Of a stretch of 24,703 nt of DNA, positions 1 through 7,248 are shown piece after piece. The notes below the pieces were generated by a model. That model did no database searches. It was not told the origin of the DNA and saw only the letters and a program-made list of their open reading frames with translations. Source of the stretch: Candidatus Nomurabacteria bacterium (GTDB lineage: Bacteria > Patescibacteriota > Minisyncoccia > Phycocordibacterales > UBA9973); assembly GCA_009695015.1 (NCBI GenBank), contig SIBT01000007.1, positions 1 through 24,703 on the forward strand, in the 5' to 3' direction. Both the position numbers and the translations under genes were made by a program. How positions within the stretch are numbered: position 1 is the stretch's first letter; the number at the start of each line of letters is the position of its first letter.

Positions 1-1
1 G

Positions 2-106
2 CAAGAGACGAATAAAAAAGAACCCATTCCTCCGACTCTTGCAGAAATACAAAACAACGCGCAAAAAACAGTCCTCCCTGTATTTTCCATAAAAAAGGAA
101 ACTTAA
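2..106 (+). CDS. C-terminal end of an unknown upstream gene (partial)
   Basis: The reading frame is open from the window edge to a TAA at 104-106, giving 34 codons. The product is polar and lysine/proline containing (it includes EPIPPTLAEIQNNAQ) and ends ...FSIKKET. No domain can be assigned from so short a tail. It lies directly upstream of, and on the same strand as, the secretion-like cluster, so it may be an earlier member of that cluster. The frame could be open by chance. Confidence 0.4.
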   Translation, partial: QETNKKEPIPPTLAEIQNNAQKTVLPVFSIKKET

Positions 107-121
107 AAGAAAGATTTAATA

Positions 122-127
122 TATAAT
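122..127 (+). promoter_or_regulatory. -10 element TATAAT for the 134 gene, leaderless spacing
   Basis: A perfect TATAAT lies exactly 6 nt (AACCAT) before the ATG at 134. With usual promoter geometry the first transcribed base is at or next to the start codon. I see no clear -35. Confidence 0.6.
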
Positions 128-133
128 AACCAT

Positions 134-796
134 ATGGATGAAGTAATAGATTTATTAAAAATAAAAATAGAAAAGGCGAGGAGGGAATTGCCGTTAGAAA
201 CTGTAAACGCCATCGACGCTGTCGACTGGAAAGCGGCTATTTTGAGCCTCCGAAGTAAATATGGATACACTTTTGAGCAACTCGGTGATCTTGAGCTCGA
301 AACAGAGTTACTCCTATCGGGACTTGTAAGTGGGGAGAATTATCCAAAGGAACTCGAAACTAGAATGAAAATCCCTAAAGCGGCTGTAAATGAATTAGTC
401 AACGAAATGAATAATCTAGTTTTTAGAAAAATACAGGCAGAATTAATTAAAAACACGGAAAGAAAAAACATATTCCAGAAAAATTCTCCTCTTCCTGAAT
501 ACCCTTTAGAGGGGGTTAGGCGAACTCTTCCACCCCGCTCCGACCTAGATCATAGCACCCAGGAAGAGGGGAATAAAGAAATCTTGCCAGTACCAGAAAA
601 ATTAGAGTTAACTGGAGAGGTAAATCCGATACTAGCCCAAAAATTATCTGGTTCTTTCAAAATTCCAATGGTAAAAACTGAACATTCTTTAGAAAATATT
701 ACCAAAACCGCAAACGAAGTGACTATGTTTGTGTCACAGAAGCCAAAAGTATACCCAAAAAATGCCGATCCGTATCGTCTGTCGCCAGAGGAATAG
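134..796 (+). CDS. Hypothetical helical protein of the T4SS-like cluster, with an in-frame palindromic insert
   Basis: This is a 220-residue soluble protein without signal peptide or membrane segment. Residues 1 to about 110 are predicted helical and charged (DLELETELLLSGLVSG, then a run rich in K/E/N). Residues about 118-147 are encoded by a GC-richer imperfect palindrome (485-573) and read like a low-complexity, proline-rich insert. The C-terminal part resumes ordinary composition and ends NADPYRLSPEE. It is the first complete gene of the secretion-like cluster, 12 nt before the PrgI-like gene. From memory, similar proteins precede PrgI/VirB4 in Parcubacteria, but the function is unknown. 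The ATG is supported by a TATAAT ending 6 nt upstream. Confidence 0.75.
   Translation: MDEVIDLLKIKIEKARRELPLETVNAIDAVDWKAAILSLRSKYGYTFEQLGDLELETELLLSGLVSGENYPKELETRMKIPKAAVNELVNEMNNLVFRKIQAELIKNTERKNIFQKNSPLPEYPLEGVRRTLPPRSDLDHSTQEEGNKEILPVPEKLELTGEVNPILAQKLSGSFKIPMVKTEHSLENITKTANEVTMFVSQKPKVYPKNADPYRLSPEE
485..573 (+). repeat. Palindromic repeat element inserted in frame in the 220-aa gene
   Basis: The outer arms pair: TCCTCTTCCTG near 486-497 with CAGGAAGAGGGGA at 560-572. Positions 529-573 align without gaps to the reverse complement of 11465-11509 (intergenic, after dnaN) at 33 of 45 positions. Both share CTCCGAC, AGCACCC and AGGGGAA-type blocks. The element keeps the host frame open. 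Confidence 0.6.
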
Positions 797-808
797 AACA
801 TAAAACCT

Positions 809-1237
809 ATGCAATTCAAAGTACCACAATTTTTAGAAATAGAAGACAAGATTTTTGGTCCATTTACTTTTAAAGAGTTTGTGTATTTGGCCGGCGGAGC
901 GGGTTTATGTTTTGTACTTTACAAACTACTAGGGCTCTTTTTTGGCGCTATACCTATCTTGGCAGTAGCGGGATTTGCGATAGCCCTAGCCCGTTATCGA
1001 CCAAACAACAAACCTTTTCTCAATATGATTGAAGCAGGATTTAATTATTTTATACAGAGTAAATTATATATCTGGAAAAGGCGTACAAATAAAACCAACA
1101 CTGAACAACTAAACAAAATAAAAAACGAGAAAGAAGTAATTAATAGAGATACAGTAAGACTGGGAGGAAATAAATTGCGAGATTTGGCTTGGAGTTTAGA
1201 TGTGTTAGATTTAAATAAACACGAAAATAAGTTATAA
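809..1237 (+). CDS. PrgI family membrane protein
   Basis: A 142-residue protein opening MQFKVPQFLEIEDKIFGPFT, the typical start of PrgI-family proteins (PF12666) in Gram-positive and CPR type IV secretion loci. Two adjacent hydrophobic helices lie at about residues 25-60 (YLAGGAGLCFVLYKLLGLFF and AIPILAVAGFAIALA). A cytoplasmic-looking segment follows (YRPNNKPFLNMIEAGFNYFI), then a lysine-rich C-terminal tail. The family is thought to be a small inner-membrane partner of VirB4, comparable to VirB3. It starts 12 nt after the preceding stop and ends 9 nt before the next start, with no convincing Shine-Dalgarno site, so it is probably co-transcribed. Confidence 0.85.
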   Translation: MQFKVPQFLEIEDKIFGPFTFKEFVYLAGGAGLCFVLYKLLGLFFGAIPILAVAGFAIALARYRPNNKPFLNMIEAGFNYFIQSKLYIWKRRTNKTNTEQLNKIKNEKEVINRDTVRLGGNKLRDLAWSLDVLDLNKHENKL

Positions 1238-1246
1238 AGTAAAACT

Positions 1247-1885
1247 ATGCCCTTAAATGCAAAAGCAACTCAAGAGTTCGTGCCCATCAAGGAAGTTCGT
1301 GATGGAATAATCGTGTTAAAAGACGGCGGCCTGCGAGCAATCGTACTCGCTAATTCAGTCAATCTATCTTTAAAATCAGAGGACGAACAAAAGGCGACGA
1401 TATTTCAATTTCAAAATTTTCTCAATACTTTAGATTTTGCTATCCAAATATCAGTCCAATCCAGAAGACTAGATATTCGACCTTATCTTTTGCTTTTAGA
1501 AGACAGAGCAAAGATACAAAGCGAACCCTTGCTTAAATTACAAACAAAAGAATATGTAGAGTTTATTAGAAATTTTACCGAGAGTGTGAGTATAATGACA
1601 AAAAGTTTTTTTGTTGTAGTGCCTTATACCCACACCATCTTAAAATCAGATTCTGGAATACTAAAAAGATTATTCAGTAAAAAAAATAAAGAAGAGATGA
1701 AACTGGCAAAGCAAGAAGACTTTGAAGAAAAAGTGTCTCAACTCGAAGAACGAGTGAGTGTAATACAACAAGGACTTAGTCGTTGTGGTATAAAATCAAT
1801 CCAATTGGGCACTGAGGAAGTCGTGGAAGTATTTTATAAAGTTTTCAATCCGGGAGAAGTGGAAGGGAAGATTAAATTAGAGTAA
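1247..1885 (+). CDS. TraC-like / VirB4 N-terminal domain protein encoded as a separate gene
   Basis: This 212-residue soluble protein opens with a region typical of the N-terminal domain of VirB4/TraC-family T4SS ATPases (VRDGIIVLKDGGLRAIV, then the helix SEDEQKATIFQFQNFLNTLDF and VQSRRLDIRPYL). A basic stretch (KRLFSKKNKEEMK) and a coiled-coil-like segment (residues about 155-175) follow. It has no Walker motifs. In most VirB4 proteins this domain is fused to the ATPase; here the ATPase is the next gene. The two are separated by 45 nt containing a strong hairpin. The likely role is to assemble with the VirB4 ATPase and the PrgI-like protein at the inner membrane. Family membership is from motif recall, not a search. 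Confidence 0.75.
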   Translation: MPLNAKATQEFVPIKEVRDGIIVLKDGGLRAIVLANSVNLSLKSEDEQKATIFQFQNFLNTLDFAIQISVQSRRLDIRPYLLLLEDRAKIQSEPLLKLQTKEYVEFIRNFTESVSIMTKSFFVVVPYTHTILKSDSGILKRLFSKKNKEEMKLAKQEDFEEKVSQLEERVSVIQQGLSRCGIKSIQLGTEEVVEVFYKVFNPGEVEGKIKLE

Positions 1886-1886
1886 G

Positions 1887-1920
1887 CGAAGCAAGACCTA
1901 ATGTGTTAGATCTTGCTTCG
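1887..1920 (+). promoter_or_regulatory. Intercistronic hairpin between the TraC-like and VirB4 genes
   Basis: A 10-bp perfect stem, CGAAGCAAGA (1887-1896) with TCTTGCTTCG (1911-1920), is extended after one mismatch by CTAA/TTAG around a TGTG loop. It begins one base after the stop codon at 1883-1885. No U tract follows (AAACAAATAT), so it does not look like an ordinary terminator. Its 3' end is 10 nt before the VirB4 ATG. Confidence 0.6.
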
Positions 1921-1930
1921 AAACAAATAT

Positions 1931-3787
1931 ATGGGAATTTTTGATAAATTATTTAAAAAAACAAACAAAGTAAACAAATCCTATTCTGAAGAAGCACAGG
2001 CTTCCACTTTGGGCGTATTGCCAGAACAAATCTATGAGTCAGCGACTCTAGAACTTCAAGATGTGATAGCGCCTTCCGCGCTTAAAATCGAATCAAAATC
2101 CATAAACCTAGGTGACAAGATAGCTCGCACGTTTTTCATAATATCTTATCCGAGATATTTAACTGATAACTGGTTTTCTCCAATAATCAATTTAGATAAA
2201 GTTTTTGATATTTCAATTTTTATCCATCCGATAGACACATCTTTGATGTTGCGACAATTTCAGAAAAAAGTCGCCGAAGTACAAAGCCAAATAAACATAC
2301 GAGAAGGCAAGGGTATGGTGCGCGATCCAATGCTTGATACTGCGTATCAAGATCTCGAAGGACTGCGCGACAACTTGATCCAAGCGCAAGAAAAAATGTT
2401 TGATGTGGGTATTTATATAACTATCTATGCCGATAACGACTTGGAGTTGTTTAAGATAGAAAGTGAAATAAAATCAATGTTGGAATCAAAATTAATATAT
2501 ATAAAACCAGCGCTTTTTCAACAAGAGACCGGTTTTAAAAGTGTTATACCGATAAACACTGATTTATTAAATATTCATCAAAAATTAAACTCGGAACCAC
2601 TTTCCAGCGTTTTTCCATTTATATCTTTTGATCTCACTTCTGATAAAGGAATACTTTATGGTATTAATAGACATAATTCGTCTCTCGTTATCTTCGACAG
2701 GTTCAGTTTAGAGAATTATAATTCAGTAACTTTTGCCAAATCAGGTTCAGGTAAATCTTACGCAACAAAATTGGAAATTCTAAGGTCTTTAATGTTTGAT
2801 ATTGATGTTATAGTCATAGACCCAGAAAAAGAATATGAATTCTTGTCAGAAGCCGTCGGTGGACGATATTTTAATATTTCTCTTTCTTCCGACCACCACA
2901 TAAATCCTTTTGATTTACCTATGCCACACGAAGATGAGACAGCGGAAGACGTCCTACGATCAAACACCATCAATTTAGTCGGGCTTTTCCGATTGATGCT
3001 CGGAGGACTCACACCCGAAGAAGATTCAATGGTTGACCGAGCCATCTCAGAAACTTACGCCATTAAAGATATCACTCCAGAATCAGATTTTTCAAATATC
3101 GAACCTCCACTTCTTTCAGATTTTGAAATGGTTCTAGGGGGAATGGATGGAAGTGATTCTGTCGTACAACGTTTGGCAAAATACACCAAAGGTTCTTGGG
3201 CAACTTTTTTAAATAGACCAAGCAATATAGATATCAATAAAAAGTTTATTGTCTTTTCAGTTCGCGATATGGAAGATGAATTGAAACCAGTCGCAATGTA
3301 TATCATTATGCATTATATATGGAATGCAATACGCAAGAATTTAAAAAAGCGTTTGCTAGTAGTCGACGAAGCTTGGTGGATGATGAAATCCGAAGACACC
3401 GCTTCTTTCCTTTATTCGATTGCTAAAAGAAGTAGAAAATACTATCTAGGTCTTTCCACTATCACCCAAGACGCGGCTGATTTTATGAAATCCCCATATG
3501 GTGTGCCTATAATCACCAACTCTTCTATTCAACTCTTATTAAAACAATCTCCGACCACAATAGATATTTTACAAAAAACTTTCAATCTTACCGATGAAGA
3601 AAAATATCTCCTTTTAGAATCAAGTGTAGGGGAGGGTATATTTTTCGCAGGCTTAAAACATGTAGCCATAAAAATCATTGCTTCTTATACCGAAGACCAA
3701 ATTATCACAAGTGATCCTTCACAAATATTATCAAACAAGAAAGCCAAGGAGGAGCAAGAGGCAGAGCAAATTAGAGGCACTAAATAG
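1931..3787 (+). CDS. virB4: VirB4 family type IV secretion ATPase
   Basis: The cytoplasmic motor ATPase of a T4SS-like machine. From the ATG at 1931 the product has 618 residues; a TTG at 1913 is in frame but lies inside the intercistronic hairpin, so ATG is preferred. Walker A (KSGSGKSY) is near residues 270-277 and Walker B (RLLVVDEAWW) near residues 473-482. Between them lie VIDPEKEYEFL and an INPFDLP segment, both characteristic of VirB4/TraC/TrbE ATPases, and STITQDAADF follows. The N-terminal half (about 1-260) is poorly conserved. The C-terminus is a charged tail rich in K and E. No coupling protein (VirD4) or relaxase gene is visible in the window, so the machine could be a pilus or secretion device and not a conjugation system. 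Confidence 0.9.
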   Translation: MGIFDKLFKKTNKVNKSYSEEAQASTLGVLPEQIYESATLELQDVIAPSALKIESKSINLGDKIARTFFIISYPRYLTDNWFSPIINLDKVFDISIFIHPIDTSLMLRQFQKKVAEVQSQINIREGKGMVRDPMLDTAYQDLEGLRDNLIQAQEKMFDVGIYITIYADNDLELFKIESEIKSMLESKLIYIKPALFQQETGFKSVIPINTDLLNIHQKLNSEPLSSVFPFISFDLTSDKGILYGINRHNSSLVIFDRFSLENYNSVTFAKSGSGKSYATKLEILRSLMFDIDVIVIDPEKEYEFLSEAVGGRYFNISLSSDHHINPFDLPMPHEDETAEDVLRSNTINLVGLFRLMLGGLTPEEDSMVDRAISETYAIKDITPESDFSNIEPPLLSDFEMVLGGMDGSDSVVQRLAKYTKGSWATFLNRPSNIDINKKFIVFSVRDMEDELKPVAMYIIMHYIWNAIRKNLKKRLLVVDEAWWMMKSEDTASFLYSIAKRSRKYYLGLSTITQDAADFMKSPYGVPIITNSSIQLLLKQSPTTIDILQKTFNLTDEEKYLLLESSVGEGIFFAGLKHVAIKIIASYTEDQIITSDPSQILSNKKAKEEQEAEQIRGTK

Positions 3788-3795
3788 AAATATGG

Positions 3796-3801
3796 TACAA
3801 T
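3796..3801 (+). promoter_or_regulatory. Extended -10 (TGGTACAAT) for the 3808 gene
   Basis: TACAAT, preceded by TG one base earlier (3793-3794), ends 6 nt before the ATG at 3808. This suggests an internal promoter giving a leaderless transcript for the signal-peptide protein, pilin and propeller genes. Confidence 0.5.
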
Positions 3802-3807
3802 TAATCT

Positions 3808-4794
3808 ATGAGGTTTAGACTTTCATTATTATATTTAATTGTTATACTTTTAGTATTTGGGGTAATTTCCATACCTAAAGTAAATGCTCAATCATCTAGC
3901 GATATTTTAGTTGATATAATCCCTCCTAATCCAGCACCTTATGAAAACATAAGTATTAATCTGAAAAGTTATGTAAATAATTTAGATAGTGTTCTCATAT
4001 CTTGGTCTGTAAATGGTAAAACTACTTCTTCGGGAATTGGAAAAAAATCATTTTTAACTACAACGCCGGCCGCAGGTGAAGAGATGAACATCACCGCCAC
4101 AGTCTCTTTACCAAACGGCGCGATAAACACAAAAATAATAATAAAACCCTCTGTAATGGTTTTATTATGGCAAGCCAATGATTCGTATGTTCCACCATTC
4201 TATCGTGGTAAAGCTCTACCGACGCCAGACAGTGAAGTAAAAGTGGTGGCTATGCCCGAAGTGAGAATTGGTAGCAGTATTATTTCTTCGCAAAATATGA
4301 CTTACTATTGGAAAAAAGATTATACCAATAATGTAGATGGTTCAGGTTACGGTAAGAACTTTTTTCTTTACATAAATGATTATTTAGAAGATTCAAACAA
4401 TATATCAGTCACAGCATCAACTGTTGACCAAAAATATTCATCAAGCGTAAGTATAGACATAGAAACAACCCAACCAAAAATATTATTTTACAAAAATGAT
4501 AACAATTTTGGAACAATTTGGGAAAAAACACTCCTTGATATGTATAAAATACAAGGAAGAGAGTTGGTGGAGGCGGCACCTTATTTTATTTCACCAAAAG
4601 AAATACAAAATCCGATACTAATATGGAGTTGGTTTATCAACGATAATAGGGTGAACTTAACGAGTTTTAAAAAATATTTAATGCCACTTCAGGCAGAAGC
4701 CGGGACCCACGGAACGTCCATATTAAGACTTAATATTGAAAATCGTGATAAAATTTTTCAAACAACTAATAAGGAAATAAATATAGAATTTTAA
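3808..4794 (+). CDS. Exported or membrane-tethered beta-rich protein of the T4SS-like cluster
   Basis: A 328-residue protein with a clear signal peptide: basic start MRFR, hydrophobic core LSLLYLIVILLVFGVISI, and a plausible AxA-type cleavage at VNA/QSSS near residue 28. The mature part is beta-strand rich, with repeated motifs like ISINLKSYVNN and MTYYWKKD/LIWSWFIND that resemble tandem Ig- or PKD-like folds. I recognise no catalytic motif. It starts 20 nt after VirB4, apparently from its own -10, and ends 3 nt before the pilin start, so it is translationally close to the pilin. A role as an extracellular assembly factor or surface component of the pilus is inferred from position only. Confidence 0.75.
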   Translation: MRFRLSLLYLIVILLVFGVISIPKVNAQSSSDILVDIIPPNPAPYENISINLKSYVNNLDSVLISWSVNGKTTSSGIGKKSFLTTTPAAGEEMNITATVSLPNGAINTKIIIKPSVMVLLWQANDSYVPPFYRGKALPTPDSEVKVVAMPEVRIGSSIISSQNMTYYWKKDYTNNVDGSGYGKNFFLYINDYLEDSNNISVTASTVDQKYSSSVSIDIETTQPKILFYKNDNNFGTIWEKTLLDMYKIQGRELVEAAPYFISPKEIQNPILIWSWFINDNRVNLTSFKKYLMPLQAEAGTHGTSILRLNIENRDKIFQTTNKEINIEF

Positions 4795-4797
4795 ATT

Positions 4798-5349
4798 ATG
4801 AAAAAATCTTTATACAAAGAAATACAAATTATTTTATGCCTAAGTTTTTTTGGGATAATTTTAATTAGTCCCGTTAATATCATTACCGCAAAAACGCCAC
4901 TGACCAATTATCAACTATTAGCTCCACTTCCTGGGGCTGGTGGCACACCTCTTAAAGAGGTTAATCCTAGAGAAGGTCTAGGAAATTATCTAAATTTGAT
5001 GATAAAAATATTCATCGGCTTATGCGCAGTTTTGTCTGTAGTGATGATTGTGATCGGTGGGATAGAATACATGACAAGTGAATTAATATCAAGCAAAGAA
5101 GCAGGTAAAGAAAGAATAAGAAACGCATTACTAGGACTCCTGATAGCTCTCGGCGCTTACGCGCTTCTTTTTACAATAAATCCAGATCTGCTAAAGAGTG
5201 ATTTATGTATTTTTCCACAAGTTATAAAAGATGGTAAATGTGTGAATCCATCACCCACCACTCCAACACCTACACCAATAAATACTCAGTTTAATGTTAA
5301 TTATTCTGGATCCAACACCAATCGACCATTATTAGGGCCTGCTCCATAA
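4798..5349 (+). CDS. Two-helix T4SS pilin-like protein
   Basis: This 183-residue protein has an N-terminal signal-like hydrophobic segment (IILCLSFFGIILISPVNII). A short periplasmic stretch with PLPGAGGTP follows, then two further hydrophobic helices, NLMIKIFIGLCAVLSVVMIVI and RNALLGLLIALGAYALLFTI, separated by a short loop containing EYMTSELISSKEAGKERI. This arrangement matches the small VirB2-like pilins of Gram-positive and CPR T4SS loci (the T4SS_pilin type). The C-terminal 50 residues contain two cysteines (CIFPQVIKDGKC) and a threonine/proline-rich tail, longer than in a minimal pilin. It begins 3 nt after the preceding stop and ends 8 nt before the next gene, so it is operonic. Confidence 0.75.
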   Translation: MKKSLYKEIQIILCLSFFGIILISPVNIITAKTPLTNYQLLAPLPGAGGTPLKEVNPREGLGNYLNLMIKIFIGLCAVLSVVMIVIGGIEYMTSELISSKEAGKERIRNALLGLLIALGAYALLFTINPDLLKSDLCIFPQVIKDGKCVNPSPTTPTPTPINTQFNVNYSGSNTNRPLLGPAP

Positions 5350-5357
5350 TAAAAACA

Positions 5358-6731
5358 ATGTCAAAAAGAAATTTTATACTTCTAATAATAGTCTCAACCC
5401 TTGTGGCAACTGCGATTTTAGGGTTTTTATACTTACGCCCAAAAACACCTACTCCAATAGATGACATAATAGATACAAATTTCATTTCACAATTTAATCC
5501 ATTTGGAAACAGTAAACCGCCAACCAAAGGAATTGAGACTTCGCCGGTTGATGTCTCAGGATATGAGCCCAATGTGGAAGAAGAGACACCGAAAGTAAAA
5601 TTAATAAAAATTTCCAGCATGCCTATAGCAGGATTCACAGTCTTTATAAAAGAAAGATTAAAGGAAATACCCATAGTAAATACAACCCCACCCCTAGCCC
5701 TCCCCTTATCAGAGGAGGGAGTCCCTCCTGCTAAAGGGGGTGCGGGGGGTCTAAAAACAACGAAACCAACTCCACCATTGACTGAATTCATGCCTGCTCT
5801 ACGATATGTAGCTAAAGCAACTGGAAACATTTATCAAACATTCGCGGATAAAATAGAAGAACGAAAATTTTCTACGACTACAATACCAAAAGTATATGAA
5901 GCATATTTTGGAAATCGTGGAGAATTTGTATCGATGCGATATCTAAAAGGGGATGAGAGAACTATAGAAACTTTTGTCGGCGCTCTACCAAAAGAATTAT
6001 TAGGAGGAGATATGACAGAAAATAATGAAATCAAGGGGTCTTTTTTACCCAATAATGTTAAAGATATAAGCATATCGCCCGATACTTCAAAAGTATTTTA
6101 CTTATGGACTAGTGGAGAGAGTATGATCGGTACAACTTTAAATTTAAAAAATAATAAAAAAGTCCAAGTGTTTGATTCTCCTTTCACAGAGTGGCTATCA
6201 CAGTGGCCAACTGACAACATTATCACTCTTACGACCAAACCTTCAGTAGGTGTTCCTGGATATATATATACTATTGACGGATCTGGTAAAAATCTAACAA
6301 AGGTATTGGGAGAAATAAATGGATTGACGACGCTTGTTGGTCCAAATGGTAAACTAGTTCTTTATGGAAACAACAATTTATCACTTAATATTTATCACAC
6401 AGATACAAGAAATTCAGATCTATTAGGAGTGAGGACTCTACCCGAAAAATGTGTTTGGAGTAAAATAAGTGATGCTATTTATTGTGCTGTTCCAAAATCA
6501 ATTAATTCAGGCGACTATCCGGACACTTGGTATCAAGGAGAAGTGTCTTTTAATGATCAAATTTGGAAAATAGACGCGAAAACAGGAAATACAACTTTAA
6601 TATTAGATCTAGCAACACTTACAAAAGGAGAAGAAATTGATAGTATAAAACTTACTCTAGATGAAAGTGAAAATTATTTATTTTTTGTAAACAAAAAAGA
6701 TTCTTTTCTATGGAAATTAGAATTAAAATAA
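5358..6731 (+). CDS. Membrane-anchored probable beta-propeller protein with in-frame palindromic insert
   Basis: A 457-residue protein with one N-terminal membrane anchor (ILLIIVSTLVATAILGFLYL, about residues 7-26). A linker of about 100 residues follows, part of which (about 110-132, reading PPLALPLSEEGVPPAKGGAG) is encoded by a GC-rich palindrome at 5687-5755. The rest, from about residue 150, has repeated strand patterns ending in phrases such as ISPDTSKVFYLW, VGPNGKLVLYG, IWKIDAKTGNTTLI and LDESENYLFFVN. These look like TolB/WD40-type propeller blades. I see no catalytic residues. It is the last gene of the cluster and probably an extracytoplasmic scaffold. Its final codons form the left arm of the terminator-like repeat. 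Confidence 0.7.
   Translation: MSKRNFILLIIVSTLVATAILGFLYLRPKTPTPIDDIIDTNFISQFNPFGNSKPPTKGIETSPVDVSGYEPNVEEETPKVKLIKISSMPIAGFTVFIKERLKEIPIVNTTPPLALPLSEEGVPPAKGGAGGLKTTKPTPPLTEFMPALRYVAKATGNIYQTFADKIEERKFSTTTIPKVYEAYFGNRGEFVSMRYLKGDERTIETFVGALPKELLGGDMTENNEIKGSFLPNNVKDISISPDTSKVFYLWTSGESMIGTTLNLKNNKKVQVFDSPFTEWLSQWPTDNIITLTTKPSVGVPGYIYTIDGSGKNLTKVLGEINGLTTLVGPNGKLVLYGNNNLSLNIYHTDTRNSDLLGVRTLPEKCVWSKISDAIYCAVPKSINSGDYPDTWYQGEVSFNDQIWKIDAKTGNTTLILDLATLTKGEEIDSIKLTLDESENYLFFVNKKDSFLWKLELK
5687..5755 (+). repeat. GC-rich palindromic element inside the propeller gene
   Basis: An imperfect inverted repeat: the left arm CCCCACCCCTAGCCCTCCCC and a TCAGAGGAGGG block pair with CCCTCCTG and AAAGGGGGTGCGGGGGG. 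It is conspicuously GC-rich for this AT-rich gene and encodes a proline/glycine-rich linker without breaking the frame. Confidence 0.6.
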
Positions 6732-6749
6732 ATTTTAATTCTAATTTCC
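6712..6749. terminator. Perfect 17-bp inverted repeat between convergent genes (bidirectional terminator)
   Basis: The arms 6712-6728 and 6733-6749 are perfectly complementary around a TAAA loop. The repeat includes the last codons and stop of the propeller gene, and its last base is also the last base of the khpB stop codon. The T-rich right arm suits plus-strand termination, and symmetry gives the same for the minus strand. AT content is high, so stem stability rests on length. Confidence 0.6.
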
Positions 6750-7234
6750 TAAATCCCACCAACGTATTTGATCACCACTCGACGAGTGGGACCCATACCA
6801 GTGGATTCAGTTTTTAGGTCGGTTGCATTAGATAAAAATTCATGCACTATTCTGCGTTCAAAAGCTGACATTGGATCGACTTCGATGCTTGATTTGAAAT
6901 ATCTGGCTCGTTCTCCCATCATATGAGCCACCGCGCGAATGTTGTCTACGCGCTTTTTTTGAAAACCATTAATGTCGATTAAAAAACTTAAATCGGATTT
7001 TTCTTCGCCTTCTGAAAGAGACGGATTTATTTGAGCTTCCACCATCCTTCGTACAAGATGATTTAATGCATAAAGTCCTTCTCCGTCGCGTACTATAAAA
7101 AGATGAGGATCGCTGACTTCAACTGAAAACCAGGTATTATTTGGACCATCTTCTGTAATGGAAACTTCACTTGGTATAACTCCGGTTTTTTCAATTAATA
7201 TTTTTATTAAATTTTGGATTTCACTTTTTTTCAT
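6749..7234 (-). CDS. khpB: KhpB/Jag-like RNA-binding protein (KH + R3H)
   Basis: A 161-residue protein. The C-terminal third carries a clear R3H-type signature: DPMSAFERRIVHEFLS (about residues 120-135) and TRRVVIKYVGG at the end, as in Jag/SpoIIIJ-associated proteins. The central part (LYALNHLVRRMVEAQ, then FLIDINGFQKKRVDNIRAVAHMM) matches the KH domain and the linker helix before R3H. The N-terminal Jag_N domain is missing, so the protein is shorter than the Bacillus form. It lies 14 nt downstream of yidC, the usual partner gene, and is probably co-transcribed with it. The family binds RNA with KhpA and influences cell division and envelope growth in Firmicutes. Confidence 0.88.
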   Translation of the reverse strand: MKKSEIQNLIKILIEKTGVIPSEVSITEDGPNNTWFSVEVSDPHLFIVRDGEGLYALNHLVRRMVEAQINPSLSEGEEKSDLSFLIDINGFQKKRVDNIRAVAHMMGERARYFKSSIEVDPMSAFERRIVHEFLSNATDLKTESTGMGPTRRVVIKYVGGI

Positions 7235-7248
7235 AAAATGAATAGCAT

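Noticed and set aside
1913..1930. TTG start adding six residues to VirB4
   Set aside because: The TTG lies in the 3' arm of the intercistronic hairpin, whereas the ATG at 1931 is free and begins a typical MGIFDKLFKK sequence.
5297..5830. 177-codon minus-strand frame rich in G/P
   Set aside because: It is antisense to the pilin end and the propeller gene and is opened mainly by the palindromic element; no family features.
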